Of a stretch of DNA of 64,000 nt, positions 1 to 8,939 are shown piece after piece. A model generated the notes under the pieces. It worked only from the letters and a program-made list of their open reading frames with translations. It made no database searches and was not told the DNA's origin. The position numbers and the translations under genes are program-made. The stretch is taken from NCBI GenBank assembly GCA_016710885.1, contig JADJUC010000002.1, positions 124,001 through 188,000 of the forward strand, in the 5' to 3' direction. The stretch is from Candidatus Proximibacter danicus. GTDB lineage: Bacteria; Pseudomonadota; Gammaproteobacteria; Burkholderiales; Rhodocyclaceae. Numbering within the stretch: the first letter of the stretch is position 1; each line of letters begins with the position of its first letter.

Positions 1-515
1 CGCGGGTAGGAATCGAGCAGATCCTTGGCCATGACAGGTATTTTTTCCATCTGCAGAAAGTTCAGAACAAACTCGGCATTGCGAGCGCCAACGTTACTCG
101 ACGTCAGACTTTCGAGGACGGCACCGCCACCAAACACCTTGGCTTCAAGACGATTTCGACGCGCGCCATTCTTCAGCAGATGGTTGATCAACACCTCCAT
201 CGCATAGGTTCCATAGCGGGCAGAATTGCTGGCTACATCCTTGCCGCCCTCATCGGGCAACATGAAGTGGTTCATGCCACCAATGCCGCTTTCAGTATCA
301 CGGATGCAGGCAGCAACACAGGAGCCCAGCACCGTTACCAGTACCATCTCTTTCTGGGTAACAAAATATTCTCCGGGCAAGATTTTCGCTGCCGGCGAAT
401 CAAAGCTGCGGTCATGGTAAAGGTTGGTCGCAAACCCCTCTACATAGCCATCGTCTGGTGCCGGCCGCGAATAGCGCGTCCCGGAACGGTCAACGGGTTC
501 GCTGGGCGAGTTCAT
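1..515 (-). CDS. cheD: CheD, chemoreceptor glutamine deamidase (partial, runs off left edge)
   Basis: CheD deamidates (and can methylesterify) receptor glutamines and, in many bacteria, also acts with CheY or CheC in adaptation. Translating the minus strand from an ATG at 515 gives 171 codons that stay open to the window edge. The catalytic Cys is in GSCVAAC (Cys66) and the conserved His in GGMNHF (His83), as expected for the family; VFGGGAVLES follows. The start lies 26 bp inside the end of cheR, a normal overlap in che operons. The missing C-terminus should be short, since CheD is usually about 160-210 residues. The next gene outside the window would be expected to be cheB. Identification is secure from motifs and operon position. 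Confidence 0.93.
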   Translation of the reverse strand, partial: MNSPSEPVDRSGTRYSRPAPDDGYVEGFATNLYHDRSFDSPAAKILPGEYFVTQKEMVLVTVLGSCVAACIRDTESGIGGMNHFMLPDEGGKDVASNSARYGTYAMEVLINHLLKNGARRNRLEAKVFGGGAVLESLTSSNVGARNAEFVLNFLQMEKIPVMAKDLLDSYP

Positions 516-1446
516 ATACCGTCTTGCCGAGTGAGCGGAAAAGATCGGCCGCGTGCAGAAAGCTCTCCGAGTGGCCTGCAAAGAGCAGTCCATCGCCCTG
601 CATCATCGGTGCAAAACGGGAAAGTATCTTGTACTGGGTCGGCTTGTCGAAATAAATCATTACGTTGCGGCAGAAAATCACGTCGAGCGGACCTTTTACC
701 GGCCAGGTCGATTCGAGCAGATTGACCGGCAGGAACTGGATCATGCGACGAAGTTCCGGACGCACCGCGGCATAGCCTTCCTGGGTGCCGGAACCTTTGA
801 GAAAAAAGCGCTTCAGCCGCTCCGGCGATATCCGCACGACACGGTCCATAGCGTAGATACCGTTGTCGGCCGTTGCCAACACATTGGTATCGAGATCCGA
901 AGCGATGATCGATACCGGCGTATTGAAGCCGCCAAAAGTTTCGGCCACCGTCATGGCAATCGAATAAGGCTCCTCACCGGTGGACGCAGCACTACACCAG
1001 ACGCGGATCGGACTCCGGCTGCCGAGCTTTTCAGATGCTCGGCAAAAAGCGGAAAGTGGTGCGGCTCACGAAAAAAAGAGGTGAGGTTGGTTGTCAGGGA
1101 ATTGACGAATTTTTCCCACTCTTCCTTATCGCCCTTCTCCAGCAACGCCAGGTAATCGCCAAATGTTTCCTTGCCCGTGGGCGCGCAGGCGGCGAGCGAG
1201 TCGCGAATAGACCATATCCTGCTTGGCGGCGGAAAGAGAAATCCCCGCGTGCTGATAGATCAGGTTGCGCACACGCTCAAAATCAGCCACCGTAAAAACA
1301 AATTCGCGCAAGCCGCCATCCCTTGGCGGAAGACTCGTTGATGCGCGGACTGGCGAGGCCGCAACTCCAGACGACACAGGGCGTGCGGCGCCAGGCGAGC
1401 CGGTGAGCGGCGGGCGCGGCGAGAGAGGGCGTTTCGGCTCAAACAT
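490..1446 (-). pseudogene. cheR: CheR, chemoreceptor methyltransferase, with two opposite frameshifts
   Basis: CheR transfers methyl groups from S-adenosylmethionine to receptor glutamates. The N-terminal part (FVFTVADFERVRNLIYQHAG, MVYSRLARRLRAHG) and the C-terminal part (DVIFCRNVMIYF, LLFAGHSES) share one frame, but about 47 codons between them (roughly 1032-1172, including NSLTTNLTSFFREPHHF) lie in another. An extra base near 1173 and a missing base in the T-run at 1028-1031 explain this exactly; correcting both gives a normal protein of about 318 residues including CSAASTGEEPYSIAM. Read literally, translation stops at 1126. Start ATG at 1446 (or 1452) follows an AGG just after the receptor stop codon. 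The rest of the operon is intact, so assembly error is more likely than loss of the gene. Confidence 0.85.
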
Positions 1447-1465
1447 TGTCATCCTGTTTTCCGGG

Positions 1466-4318
1466 TCAGAACTCGGCCCACTCATCATCGAGCGAGGCCG
1501 GCAGTTTTACCGGGACCTTGCGCGACGATTGTTGCGCGACAAAACGGCCGCCCATGTCCTCAGGTTCCGACAGGGCGGGACGCGCCGGCGACTGGCGGGC
1601 AGCGGCTGGAGCGCTTGGCTGCCCATCGGCAAGACGAAACACCGAAACGGCGTCCATTAGTGAGCGGGCTTGCTCCTCCAGACTTTCAGCCGCAGCTGCA
1701 GCCTCTTCAACAAGTGCAGCATTCTGCTGCGTCACCTCGTCCATCTGCGTAACTGCCAGGCCAACCTGCTCGATACCAGAGCTTTGCTCGCGGCTGGCCC
1801 CGGCGATATCAGTCATGATGGCGGCCACGCGGGCAATCGAAGCGACCACTTCTTCCATCGTACGGCCAGCCTGATCGACGAGCTTGCTGCCGTTCTCGAC
1901 CTTCTCGACCGAGTCGGAGATCAGACTCTTGATCTCCTTGGCTGCGGCCGCGCTGCGTTGCGCCAGACTGCGCACTTCCGTCGCGACGACAGCAAAACCA
2001 CGCCCTTGCTCGCCGGCGCGTGCAGCCTCGACAGCGGCATTCAGCGCCAGAATGTTGGTCTGGAAGGCAATCCCATCAATCACACTGATAATGTCGGAGA
2101 TCTTGCTTGAGCTCTGGTGGATCGCACCCATGGTCTGCACTACCTGCGACACCACCACGCCCCCTTTCTGGGCGACGGACTGGGCATTACTGGCAAGCTC
2201 ATTCGCCTGGCGCGCGTTGTCGGCATTCTGTTTCACGGTACCCGTCAATTGCTCCATGCTCGAAGCGGTTTCTTCGAGGCGGGACGCCTGCTCTTCCGTA
2301 CGCGCCGAAAGATCCTGGTTACCCACTGCAATTTCCTGCGCAGCGGTATTAATCGCATCGGTCGATTGTTTTATCTGCCCGATGATTTCGCGCAAACGCG
2401 ATACCGTCGAATTGGCATCGTCCTTGAGCTGCCCGAAAGTGCCGGAATATTCCGCGGTGATCGATTTTGTCAGATCGCCATCAGCCATCGCCGAGAGCAT
2501 CGCTACCACGTCATCGAGCCCGCCACGAGCGGTCTCCAGCAGCCGGTTGAGATCTTCCGCCAGGCGTAGGAAGAAACCCTGCTTGCCTTCAAGTGCGACA
2601 CGCTTGCTGAAATCCCCGTTGGCCGCTGCATTGACTATTTCAGCAACCTCGTTCTCAACAGCAACCTCTGCCGTTCTGTCCAGCCATTCCACAGCCGTTC
2701 CCAAGCGCTCACCGCGCTCATTGACCACCGGCGTCACGGTCAAGGTAAAGGTGCGCCCCCCCAGGTGAATGGTTGCGCGATGGGTGCCCGTCAACCGGTC
2801 CAGCATGCTGCGCTGATGCGCCGGGTTCTTGTGAAAGATATCGATATTGCTGCCCAGGAGTGCAGCAGCACTGAATTCCGGCATGTCCTTGCGGATATCG
2901 GCCTCGGCCGCTGCGAACATGGCACTTACCGACTGATTCAAATAGATGATGTTGTGCGTGTGATCGGCAATCATCACATTCGTAGCGACATTATCAAGGC
3001 CTATCTTGATGCGCAGGTTTTCGTCCGAAACGCGCTTTGCCTCGGCAACATTAAAGCCAAGCTGAATCTGCATCGACTGCAGACCCTGCATCACCTTGCC
3101 TATTTCATCGTCGCGGGAAATATCCACCGGCGTCTGGTAGTTGCCCTCGGCTATGCTGCCGAACCCGGAAGTAATTGCCTGAAGCGGTTTCAGGATAGCC
3201 CGCAGCAGAACCATCGCAATCACACTGCCGATGGCGATGGCCAGCGCCAACAGTGCAATCACCCAGCTCTGCGATTGACTCCCCTGCGCTTCTGCCGATT
3301 GCAACTGGGACTTTCCATTTTCCAGCTGGTATTTGTACAAGTCTTCGGCGCGCGCGGCAGCATCGGTATAGAGCGGATTGATTTTCCGGATCAGCAGTTC
3401 CTGCACATCGGCAAATCGCCCCTCGGCCAGTCCGGTGCTGGCAACTTTCAAGCCGTCATTGACGTAGGCAGATCTCGCCGTAACGTAAGCAGTCGCCAGT
3501 TGCTGGTGCTTATCATCGAGAACTGTTTTCTGGTAGTTATCCCACTGCGCCGTAATCTCTGCCGCGTTCCTGGTGATCGTGTCAAGGTGCATTGTCAGCG
3601 CATGATCGTGAAGCTTGGCTACTTCGAGACCAGGGTCGTGCTGAAGGGCGAGCATAACCTGCGCCCGGTTGTCGGCCAGCAACTTGCTGATATGCGCCAA
3701 CGCCTGAACGGGCTCCAGTCGGTGTCGATAAAGATCTGATAGCGACTGGTTCGATCGACTGACTCCCATCATGCCAACGACACCAACAACGACCGCCAGC
3801 AGCATCATCGCAGCCAGCCCGTAAATCAATTTTGATTTAAGCCTAATGTTCTTCAGTCCCTCGCCACCAGTCACGACCTGACCGTGTAGTATCCGGGCTC
3901 CGCCAGCCTGCTTCTCGCGGAAACGGCGATACGCAGCCTCGACGGCAACGATGATGTCTCGCGAGACTTTGCGCCGAACCGACATATAGCCGGTAACCTG
4001 CCCGTTTTCGCGGATCGGTGTAGCTGTTGCAAGAACCCAGTAGAAATCCCCGTTCTTGCAACGATTCTTGACATAGCCGGTCCATGGACGCCCCGCCTTC
4101 AGATCTCGCCAGAGATCTTCGAACGCCTCAACAGGCATGTCCGGATGGCGAACAATGTTGTGCGATGTCCCGAGCAATTCGGCCTCGGAAAAACCACTGA
4201 TGTCGAGAAAATCCTTGTTGATATAGGTAAGCTGCCCCTTCAGATCGGTCTTGGAAACGATCAGAGTGTCATCTTTCAGGGTTACCTCAACATTGGTTAC
4301 CGGCATGTTGATACGCAT
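1466..4318 (-). CDS. Methyl-accepting chemotaxis protein with N-terminal PAS, membrane and second PAS region
   Basis: Large receptor of 950 residues. An Aer-like PAS domain fills residues 1-125 (YINKDFLDISGF, NIVRHPDMP, FYWVLATATPI), suggesting redox or energy sensing. A membrane helix (about 160-185) precedes a helical, four-helix-bundle-type periplasmic region, a second membrane helix (about 350-375), HAMP, a PAS-like segment (NVMIADHTHNIIYLN, about 445-575) and the signalling domain with the hairpin tip DGIAFQTNILALNAAVEAAR. The C-terminus ends in EWAEF, matching the xWxxF tether that binds CheR and CheB in enteric receptors. The start ATG has GGAGAG upstream. It lies between cheW and cheR in the che operon, so it is probably a principal receptor of this system. 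The ligand is unknown. Confidence 0.93.
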   Translation of the reverse strand: MRINMPVTNVEVTLKDDTLIVSKTDLKGQLTYINKDFLDISGFSEAELLGTSHNIVRHPDMPVEAFEDLWRDLKAGRPWTGYVKNRCKNGDFYWVLATATPIRENGQVTGYMSVRRKVSRDIIVAVEAAYRRFREKQAGGARILHGQVVTGGEGLKNIRLKSKLIYGLAAMMLLAVVVGVVGMMGVSRSNQSLSDLYRHRLEPVQALAHISKLLADNRAQVMLALQHDPGLEVAKLHDHALTMHLDTITRNAAEITAQWDNYQKTVLDDKHQQLATAYVTARSAYVNDGLKVASTGLAEGRFADVQELLIRKINPLYTDAAARAEDLYKYQLENGKSQLQSAEAQGSQSQSWVIALLALAIAIGSVIAMVLLRAILKPLQAITSGFGSIAEGNYQTPVDISRDDEIGKVMQGLQSMQIQLGFNVAEAKRVSDENLRIKIGLDNVATNVMIADHTHNIIYLNQSVSAMFAAAEADIRKDMPEFSAAALLGSNIDIFHKNPAHQRSMLDRLTGTHRATIHLGGRTFTLTVTPVVNERGERLGTAVEWLDRTAEVAVENEVAEIVNAAANGDFSKRVALEGKQGFFLRLAEDLNRLLETARGGLDDVVAMLSAMADGDLTKSITAEYSGTFGQLKDDANSTVSRLREIIGQIKQSTDAINTAAQEIAVGNQDLSARTEEQASRLEETASSMEQLTGTVKQNADNARQANELASNAQSVAQKGGVVVSQVVQTMGAIHQSSSKISDIISVIDGIAFQTNILALNAAVEAARAGEQGRGFAVVATEVRSLAQRSAAAAKEIKSLISDSVEKVENGSKLVDQAGRTMEEVVASIARVAAIMTDIAGASREQSSGIEQVGLAVTQMDEVTQQNAALVEEAAAAAESLEEQARSLMDAVSVFRLADGQPSAPAAARQSPARPALSEPEDMGGRFVAQQSSRKVPVKLPASLDDEWAEF

Positions 4319-4369
4319 TGTCGTCTCTCCGTTGTCACTTATTGTCTTGGGTATGCTTCACTATTCGGC

Positions 4370-4876
4370 TCAAGCCTCTGCAGCGTCGTCGATGAGTTCC
4401 ATATCGCGGCTACTCATAAGACGCTGGATGTCGGTAATGATCAACATGCGCTTGTCGATCGTCGCCAGACCGAGAATATATTTGGTATCGAAGCTGGCAG
4501 AGAAGTCCGGTGCCTGGCGGATCTGGCCGGCGGTCAGCGACGTAACATCCGAAACGCTATCGACGACAATACCGATCACCCGCTGGGTAACATTCAGGAT
4601 GATGACCACCGTAAAAGGGGTGTAATCAACTGTCCCGAGCCCGAACTTGATGCGCAGGTCGACGATCGGCACGATGATGCCGCGCAGGTTGATGACACCC
4701 TTGATGAATGGCGGCGCATAGGCAATGGCGGTTGGTGGCTCGTAACCGCGAATTTCCTGAACCTTCAGGATATCTATCGCGTATTCCTCCTCACCGAGCC
4801 GGAAAGTCAGGTACTCGCTGGCCACCTGGTCGTCTTCTGCCACTCCGTTACCGTTGTGCTGCTTCGCAATTTCCAT
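4370..4876 (-). CDS. cheW: CheW, chemotaxis coupling protein
   Basis: Adaptor of 168 residues that links receptors to the kinase CheA in the membrane signalling array. Typical CheW sequence is visible: YLTFRLGEEEYAIDILKVQEIRGY, INLRGIIVPIVDLRIKFGL and VSDVTSLTAGQI. An SD-like GGAGC precedes the ATG. It lies 24 bp downstream of cheA and 51 bp upstream of the large receptor gene, all on the minus strand. Length and motif order are ordinary and nothing looks altered. Confidence 0.96.
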   Translation of the reverse strand: MEIAKQHNGNGVAEDDQVASEYLTFRLGEEEYAIDILKVQEIRGYEPPTAIAYAPPFIKGVINLRGIIVPIVDLRIKFGLGTVDYTPFTVVIILNVTQRVIGIVVDSVSDVTSLTAGQIRQAPDFSASFDTKYILGLATIDKRMLIITDIQRLMSSRDMELIDDAAEA

Positions 4877-4900
4877 CGCTTGCTCCGTTCGCTATGTTCT

Positions 4901-7180
4901 TCAGGCCGTCACCGGCACGGCAACCGCCTGTGCGGCGCGGGACAGCTCGATCAGCGCAGAGACATCGAGAATCAGCGCCACGCGCCCATCCCCCATGATC
5001 GTTGCCCCAGAAATGCCGGAAACCCGGCGATAGTTCTGCTCCAGACTCTTGATCACCACCTGATGCTGCCCGACCAGGGCATCGACAAACAGCGCCGCCT
5101 TGGTGCCATCGGCGTCGAGCACGATCATGATGCCCTTGGTGAAATCGGTCTCGGCACCGGGAACGCGGAACATGTCGTGCAGCGTCACCACCGGCAGATA
5201 TTCGTTGCGCACCTGAATCACCCGCGTCTGGTTCGACAGCGTTTTGACATCGCCACGCTCCGGCTGCACCGATTCGATGACATACGACAACGGCAGGATG
5301 TAAATGTGGCCTCCGACAGCAACCGACATACCGTCGAGAATAGCTAGCGTCAGCGGCAAACGCACCGTCATCCGCGTGCCGACGCCCGTCATGCTCTCGA
5401 TTTCGATGCGTCCGCCCATTGCCTGAATATTGCGCCGGACGACATCCATTCCAACACCACGCCCCGACACGTCAGTCACCACCTCGGCGGTGGAGAAGCC
5501 CGCCTCGAAAATCAAGGCCCAGACATCCTGGTCACTCATCTGATCGGAAATCTGGAAACCACGCTCGCGGGCCTTCGACATAATCCGCTGACGATCAAGG
5601 CCTGCACCGTCGTCACCCACTTCGATGACGATATTGCCGCCCTGATGCGCAGCCTTCAGGGTGATTGTTCCGACCGGGCTCTTGCCAGCGGCAATACGCT
5701 TTTCCGGTAGCTCGACGCCATGGTCCAAGCTATTGCGGATAAGGTGCGTCAAGGGGTCAGCAATGCGCTCGATAAGTCCCTTGTCGAGTTCGGTAGTCTC
5801 TCCATTCATCTTCAATTCGACCTGCTTGCCGAGCTTCGACGAGAGGTCGCGAACCACCCGCGGGAAGCGCGAAAAAACGAAGGAAATCGGCATCATGCGA
5901 ATCGACATGATGGCTTCCTGCAAGCCGCGGGTATTGCGTTCGAGCTGAGCCAGCCCATTGGTCAACGCCTCCGGCGCTGCATCGTGCATCTGTGCGGCAC
6001 ATTGCAGCAGCATGGCTTGCGTGATGACCAACTCGCCTACCAGATTGATCAGTTGATCCGCACGTTCGACACTGACACGAATCGATGCAGCCTCTGCACC
6101 CGGCACGACTGCCGGCTTTGCACGAATCTCCGGGGCGGCTGCCGGAACCGAAGCAGCGCCCGGTGCAGAAGTCGCTTCTGACACCACAGGCAGCTCGGCA
6201 GGGAGAGGAGGAGAAACGGCAACTGCCGACGCTGAACTCGCTTGGGGCGGAGGCATGGGTTCAAAAAAGCCAAAACCGTCACCCTCGACTTCGGCCAGCG
6301 GTGAAGCCGCACTTTCTGGCGCAACAGGCAACGGCTCGAAGAAACCAAAGCCATCCCCTTCGTCGACTACAAACGCCGACGCTGCCGGCGCGCCATCGAC
6401 TGGCTCGAAAAGGCCATAGGCATCCTCGACAGGCGCCGCATCGGGAGCATCAAACAGCCCGTAGGCGCCGCCAGCATCAGTTGCATCCGTAGCGATACGT
6501 TTGACCCGCCAGCCATCTGTCTCAGATACGAAGGCGAGAAAATCCTCGAACTCAGCCTGAGGGCGCCCGGTAAACAAACGCAAGCACCACAAGCCTGGTG
6601 CCCCAGCCTCCGGCTGCGCGACAACGTCAAGCCGGCCCATGGAACTCAGTGCCTGCAACAGATTGGGGAGCGCCCGATGATCAGCGGTCGCCTCGACTGT
6701 CGGCAAAAATTCGATATCGAAACCTTCCTCCGTCGGCAGAACGGCAGGAGGCAAAGACGGAACGGCAGCCACGGAAAGGGCAGGTGCGACAGCATCAGTC
6801 GTCAGCGCCTTCAGATTGGCGCAGACCTCGGCGACGGCGCCTTCTGCAACCGGCGCACCGCCCTGATGAGCGGCGAGCATAGCCTTGAGGACATCTCCTG
6901 CATCGAGAAAAGCATCGACCATGTCATTGCGCAACGCCAGCTCGTTCTTGCGAATGCGGTCGAGCAAGTTTTCCAGCACATGGGTGACTTCAGCAAGATC
7001 CGTGAAGCCGAAGGTTCCACTCGACCCTTTGATCGAATGTGCGGCACGAAAAATGGCATTCAACGCTTCGCTGTCGGGTGACGCGATGTCAAGTTCCAGC
7101 AACAACGACTCCATGGCCGTCAAGTGTTCCGCCGTCTCCTCGAAGAAGACCTGGTAGAACTGACTCATGTCGATGGTCAT
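4901..7180 (-). CDS. cheA: CheA, chemotaxis histidine kinase
   Basis: Autophosphorylating kinase that passes phosphate to CheY (and CheB). An HPt domain comes first, with the phospho-accepting His48 in AAHSIKGSSGTFGF. A long Ala/Pro-rich region of about residues 140-370 follows, containing repeated GFFEP/YGLFE-type segments and no clear P2 domain. Then come the dimerisation helices (VERADQLINLVGELVI), the ATPase domain (N box NSLDHGVELP, DDGAGLD, GRGVGMDVV) and the CheW-like domain to the end. The start at 7180 (MTIDMSQFY) is preferred because GAGGG lies just upstream; an in-frame ATG 42 bases earlier lacks this. The product is 759 residues. The repetitive linker is the one unusual part. Confidence 0.95.
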   Translation of the reverse strand: MTIDMSQFYQVFFEETAEHLTAMESLLLELDIASPDSEALNAIFRAAHSIKGSSGTFGFTDLAEVTHVLENLLDRIRKNELALRNDMVDAFLDAGDVLKAMLAAHQGGAPVAEGAVAEVCANLKALTTDAVAPALSVAAVPSLPPAVLPTEEGFDIEFLPTVEATADHRALPNLLQALSSMGRLDVVAQPEAGAPGLWCLRLFTGRPQAEFEDFLAFVSETDGWRVKRIATDATDAGGAYGLFDAPDAAPVEDAYGLFEPVDGAPAASAFVVDEGDGFGFFEPLPVAPESAASPLAEVEGDGFGFFEPMPPPQASSASAVAVSPPLPAELPVVSEATSAPGAASVPAAAPEIRAKPAVVPGAEAASIRVSVERADQLINLVGELVITQAMLLQCAAQMHDAAPEALTNGLAQLERNTRGLQEAIMSIRMMPISFVFSRFPRVVRDLSSKLGKQVELKMNGETTELDKGLIERIADPLTHLIRNSLDHGVELPEKRIAAGKSPVGTITLKAAHQGGNIVIEVGDDGAGLDRQRIMSKARERGFQISDQMSDQDVWALIFEAGFSTAEVVTDVSGRGVGMDVVRRNIQAMGGRIEIESMTGVGTRMTVRLPLTLAILDGMSVAVGGHIYILPLSYVIESVQPERGDVKTLSNQTRVIQVRNEYLPVVTLHDMFRVPGAETDFTKGIMIVLDADGTKAALFVDALVGQHQVVIKSLEQNYRRVSGISGATIMGDGRVALILDVSALIELSRAAQAVAVPVTA

Positions 7181-7274
7181 TCTGCCCTCTGCACTCTGTT
7201 GCGTTGGGAACCGCCCGGTCATGCCGGGCCGAAAGTCGCGCAGGATTTCTGGATTGTGAAATAAAGGCGGCGCG

Positions 7275-7640
7275 TCAGCCTATGACTTTTTTCACTACCT
7301 CGATCAATTTCTGTGGATCGAAGGGCTTGACCAGCCAGCCTGTAGCGCCGGCGGCACGTCCCTGCGATTTCATCGATTCCGAAGACTCGGTCGTCAACAT
7401 CAGGATCGGCACTGATTTGTACTGCGGCAGTGCCCGCAAGCTCTTGATCAGCGTCAGCCCATCCATGCGCGGCATGTTCTGGTCGGTAAGTACAAGATTG
7501 ACGGATCGCGCCTTGGCCTTATCCAGTCCGTCCATGCCATCTACGGCGTCCACCACCTCATAGCCGGCGCTTTTGAGCGTAAACCCGACCATCTGACGAA
7601 TAGACGCAGAATCATCAACGCAGAGCACGGTCTTTGCCAT
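7275..7640 (-). CDS. cheY: CheY, chemotaxis response regulator
   Basis: Single receiver domain of 121 residues that carries phosphate from CheA to the flagellar switch. The acidic pair Asp9-Asp10, phospho-acceptor Asp53 in LVLTDQNMPRMDG, Thr83/Thr84 and Lys105 in WLVKPF are all present. There is no output domain. AAGGAA stands upstream of the ATG. It lies between the cytoplasmic-type receptor and cheA. The spacing to cheA (94 bp) is the longest inside the operon, but no separate promoter is evident. Confidence 0.95.
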   Translation of the reverse strand: MAKTVLCVDDSASIRQMVGFTLKSAGYEVVDAVDGMDGLDKAKARSVNLVLTDQNMPRMDGLTLIKSLRALPQYKSVPILMLTTESSESMKSQGRAAGATGWLVKPFDPQKLIEVVKKVIG

Positions 7641-7658
7641 GGTAGTTTCCTTCTTCAG

Positions 7659-8882
7659 TTAGAACAGTTCGACATCGCCGCTGGCGAAGCCTTGCTGTTT
7701 TACGGGGTTGTTTTCAATCACGTGATGAATGCCATCAAGCATCGTCACGGCATTTTCCAGTTGCATGCGCAAGTGCGCCATCTGTTCAGGCTGAATACCC
7801 GCGGAGGCACTGCCAACGACCCTTCCAGCGCCACCAACTTCGGAGATCACCGCCTGCAATTCACCCAAACGGCTACTGACGTGACTAATCAATTGCGTCA
7901 CCATGTCCTGAAACTGCAGGGATACCACCGCCTGGTTGACGCTGCTCTCCATGACGGCGGCGATCTGATTGAGTTCACTGACGGTCTGGCTGGTGTGCCG
8001 GTTGAGATCCTCGACATTACGCATCGCGTCCTCAACGTCCTGCTTCGATTTGAGCGCAAAGGCCATGTCCTGCGCCGCCATTTTGTTGATTGCTGTTTCC
8101 GTATCGCCGATCGATTTCTGCATGTTCTGCATCATGCCGCGGATCTGCTGACTGAAATGGCTGGTACGTCCCGAAAGGTCACGCACCTCATCGGCCACCA
8201 CCGCAAATCCACGCCCGGCCTCGCCTGCGCGAGCAGCCTCAATGGCCGCATTCAGCGCCAGCAGATTGGTCTGTTTGGAAATCCCCTCGATCTCGCCGAG
8301 CATACCGAGAATCTTGCGCATCTCGCTGGCAATCCGGTCCGTCATCTCCACCAGCTCCATCGCCAGTTTGGAGTTCTCGACAACGCTTTCAACGAAAGTC
8401 CTCTGGGTGTCGGAGGTCTGCCGGGCAAAGCGCTCGAAATCCGAAGCACCACCGCCGCCATCGGCCGCGCCTCCATGCTGGCGGATGACCTGCAACCCTA
8501 GTTCCTGCTGCCGATGCGCTTGCACGCTCATGGCATTGAAGCTGTCAATCAGTTTGGCGATGGCATCGGAAAATATCTGCTGCGCCCGCGCGAGTTCGCC
8601 CCGAGTAACTCCGAACTGGGCGTTGAACTCCTCACCACAGCGGACCAGGGTCGCCCCGGTCACGGCCAAAGCCTCCCGGTCGAGCCCGGCACTCGCTGCA
8701 GGTTTCGCATCGACGTCAGCCGCGCCCGCCTTGCCGGCGATCATGATCCAACCCACCAGCAGCAAGACAAGCATGCCAATGAAAACGCCGCTGCGTAAGG
8801 CGGGCTCCAGTACAGCCGCACCACCGGCGACGGAGAGCAGCCACAGCGCCCCGAAATTTCTGACTTTCTCGCCTGCTGTCAT
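7659..8882 (-). CDS. Methyl-accepting chemotaxis protein with short N-terminal membrane anchor
   Basis: Receptor-like protein of 407 residues. Two closely spaced hydrophobic segments at about residues 10-50 leave essentially no periplasmic domain, so any sensing must be through the membrane, the cytoplasm or a partner. No HAMP domain is obvious. The signalling hairpin KQTNLLALNAAIEAARAGEAGRGFAVVADEVR lies near residues 205-240. The C-terminal part (SVNQAVVSLQFQDMVTQLI, residues about 310-340) resembles receptors that sit beside CheY in betaproteobacterial motor operons. A strong GGGGGAAG precedes the ATG. It lies 18 bp upstream of cheY, suggesting co-translation. Confidence 0.88.
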   Translation of the reverse strand: MTAGEKVRNFGALWLLSVAGGAAVLEPALRSGVFIGMLVLLLVGWIMIAGKAGAADVDAKPAASAGLDREALAVTGATLVRCGEEFNAQFGVTRGELARAQQIFSDAIAKLIDSFNAMSVQAHRQQELGLQVIRQHGGAADGGGGASDFERFARQTSDTQRTFVESVVENSKLAMELVEMTDRIASEMRKILGMLGEIEGISKQTNLLALNAAIEAARAGEAGRGFAVVADEVRDLSGRTSHFSQQIRGMMQNMQKSIGDTETAINKMAAQDMAFALKSKQDVEDAMRNVEDLNRHTSQTVSELNQIAAVMESSVNQAVVSLQFQDMVTQLISHVSSRLGELQAVISEVGGAGRVVGSASAGIQPEQMAHLRMQLENAVTMLDGIHHVIENNPVKQQGFASGDVELF

Positions 8883-8939
8883 TCTTCCCCCTTGTAATGT
8901 TTCTGAGCGCTGCGTGCTGATCGCACCGGCAAGGCGCCA

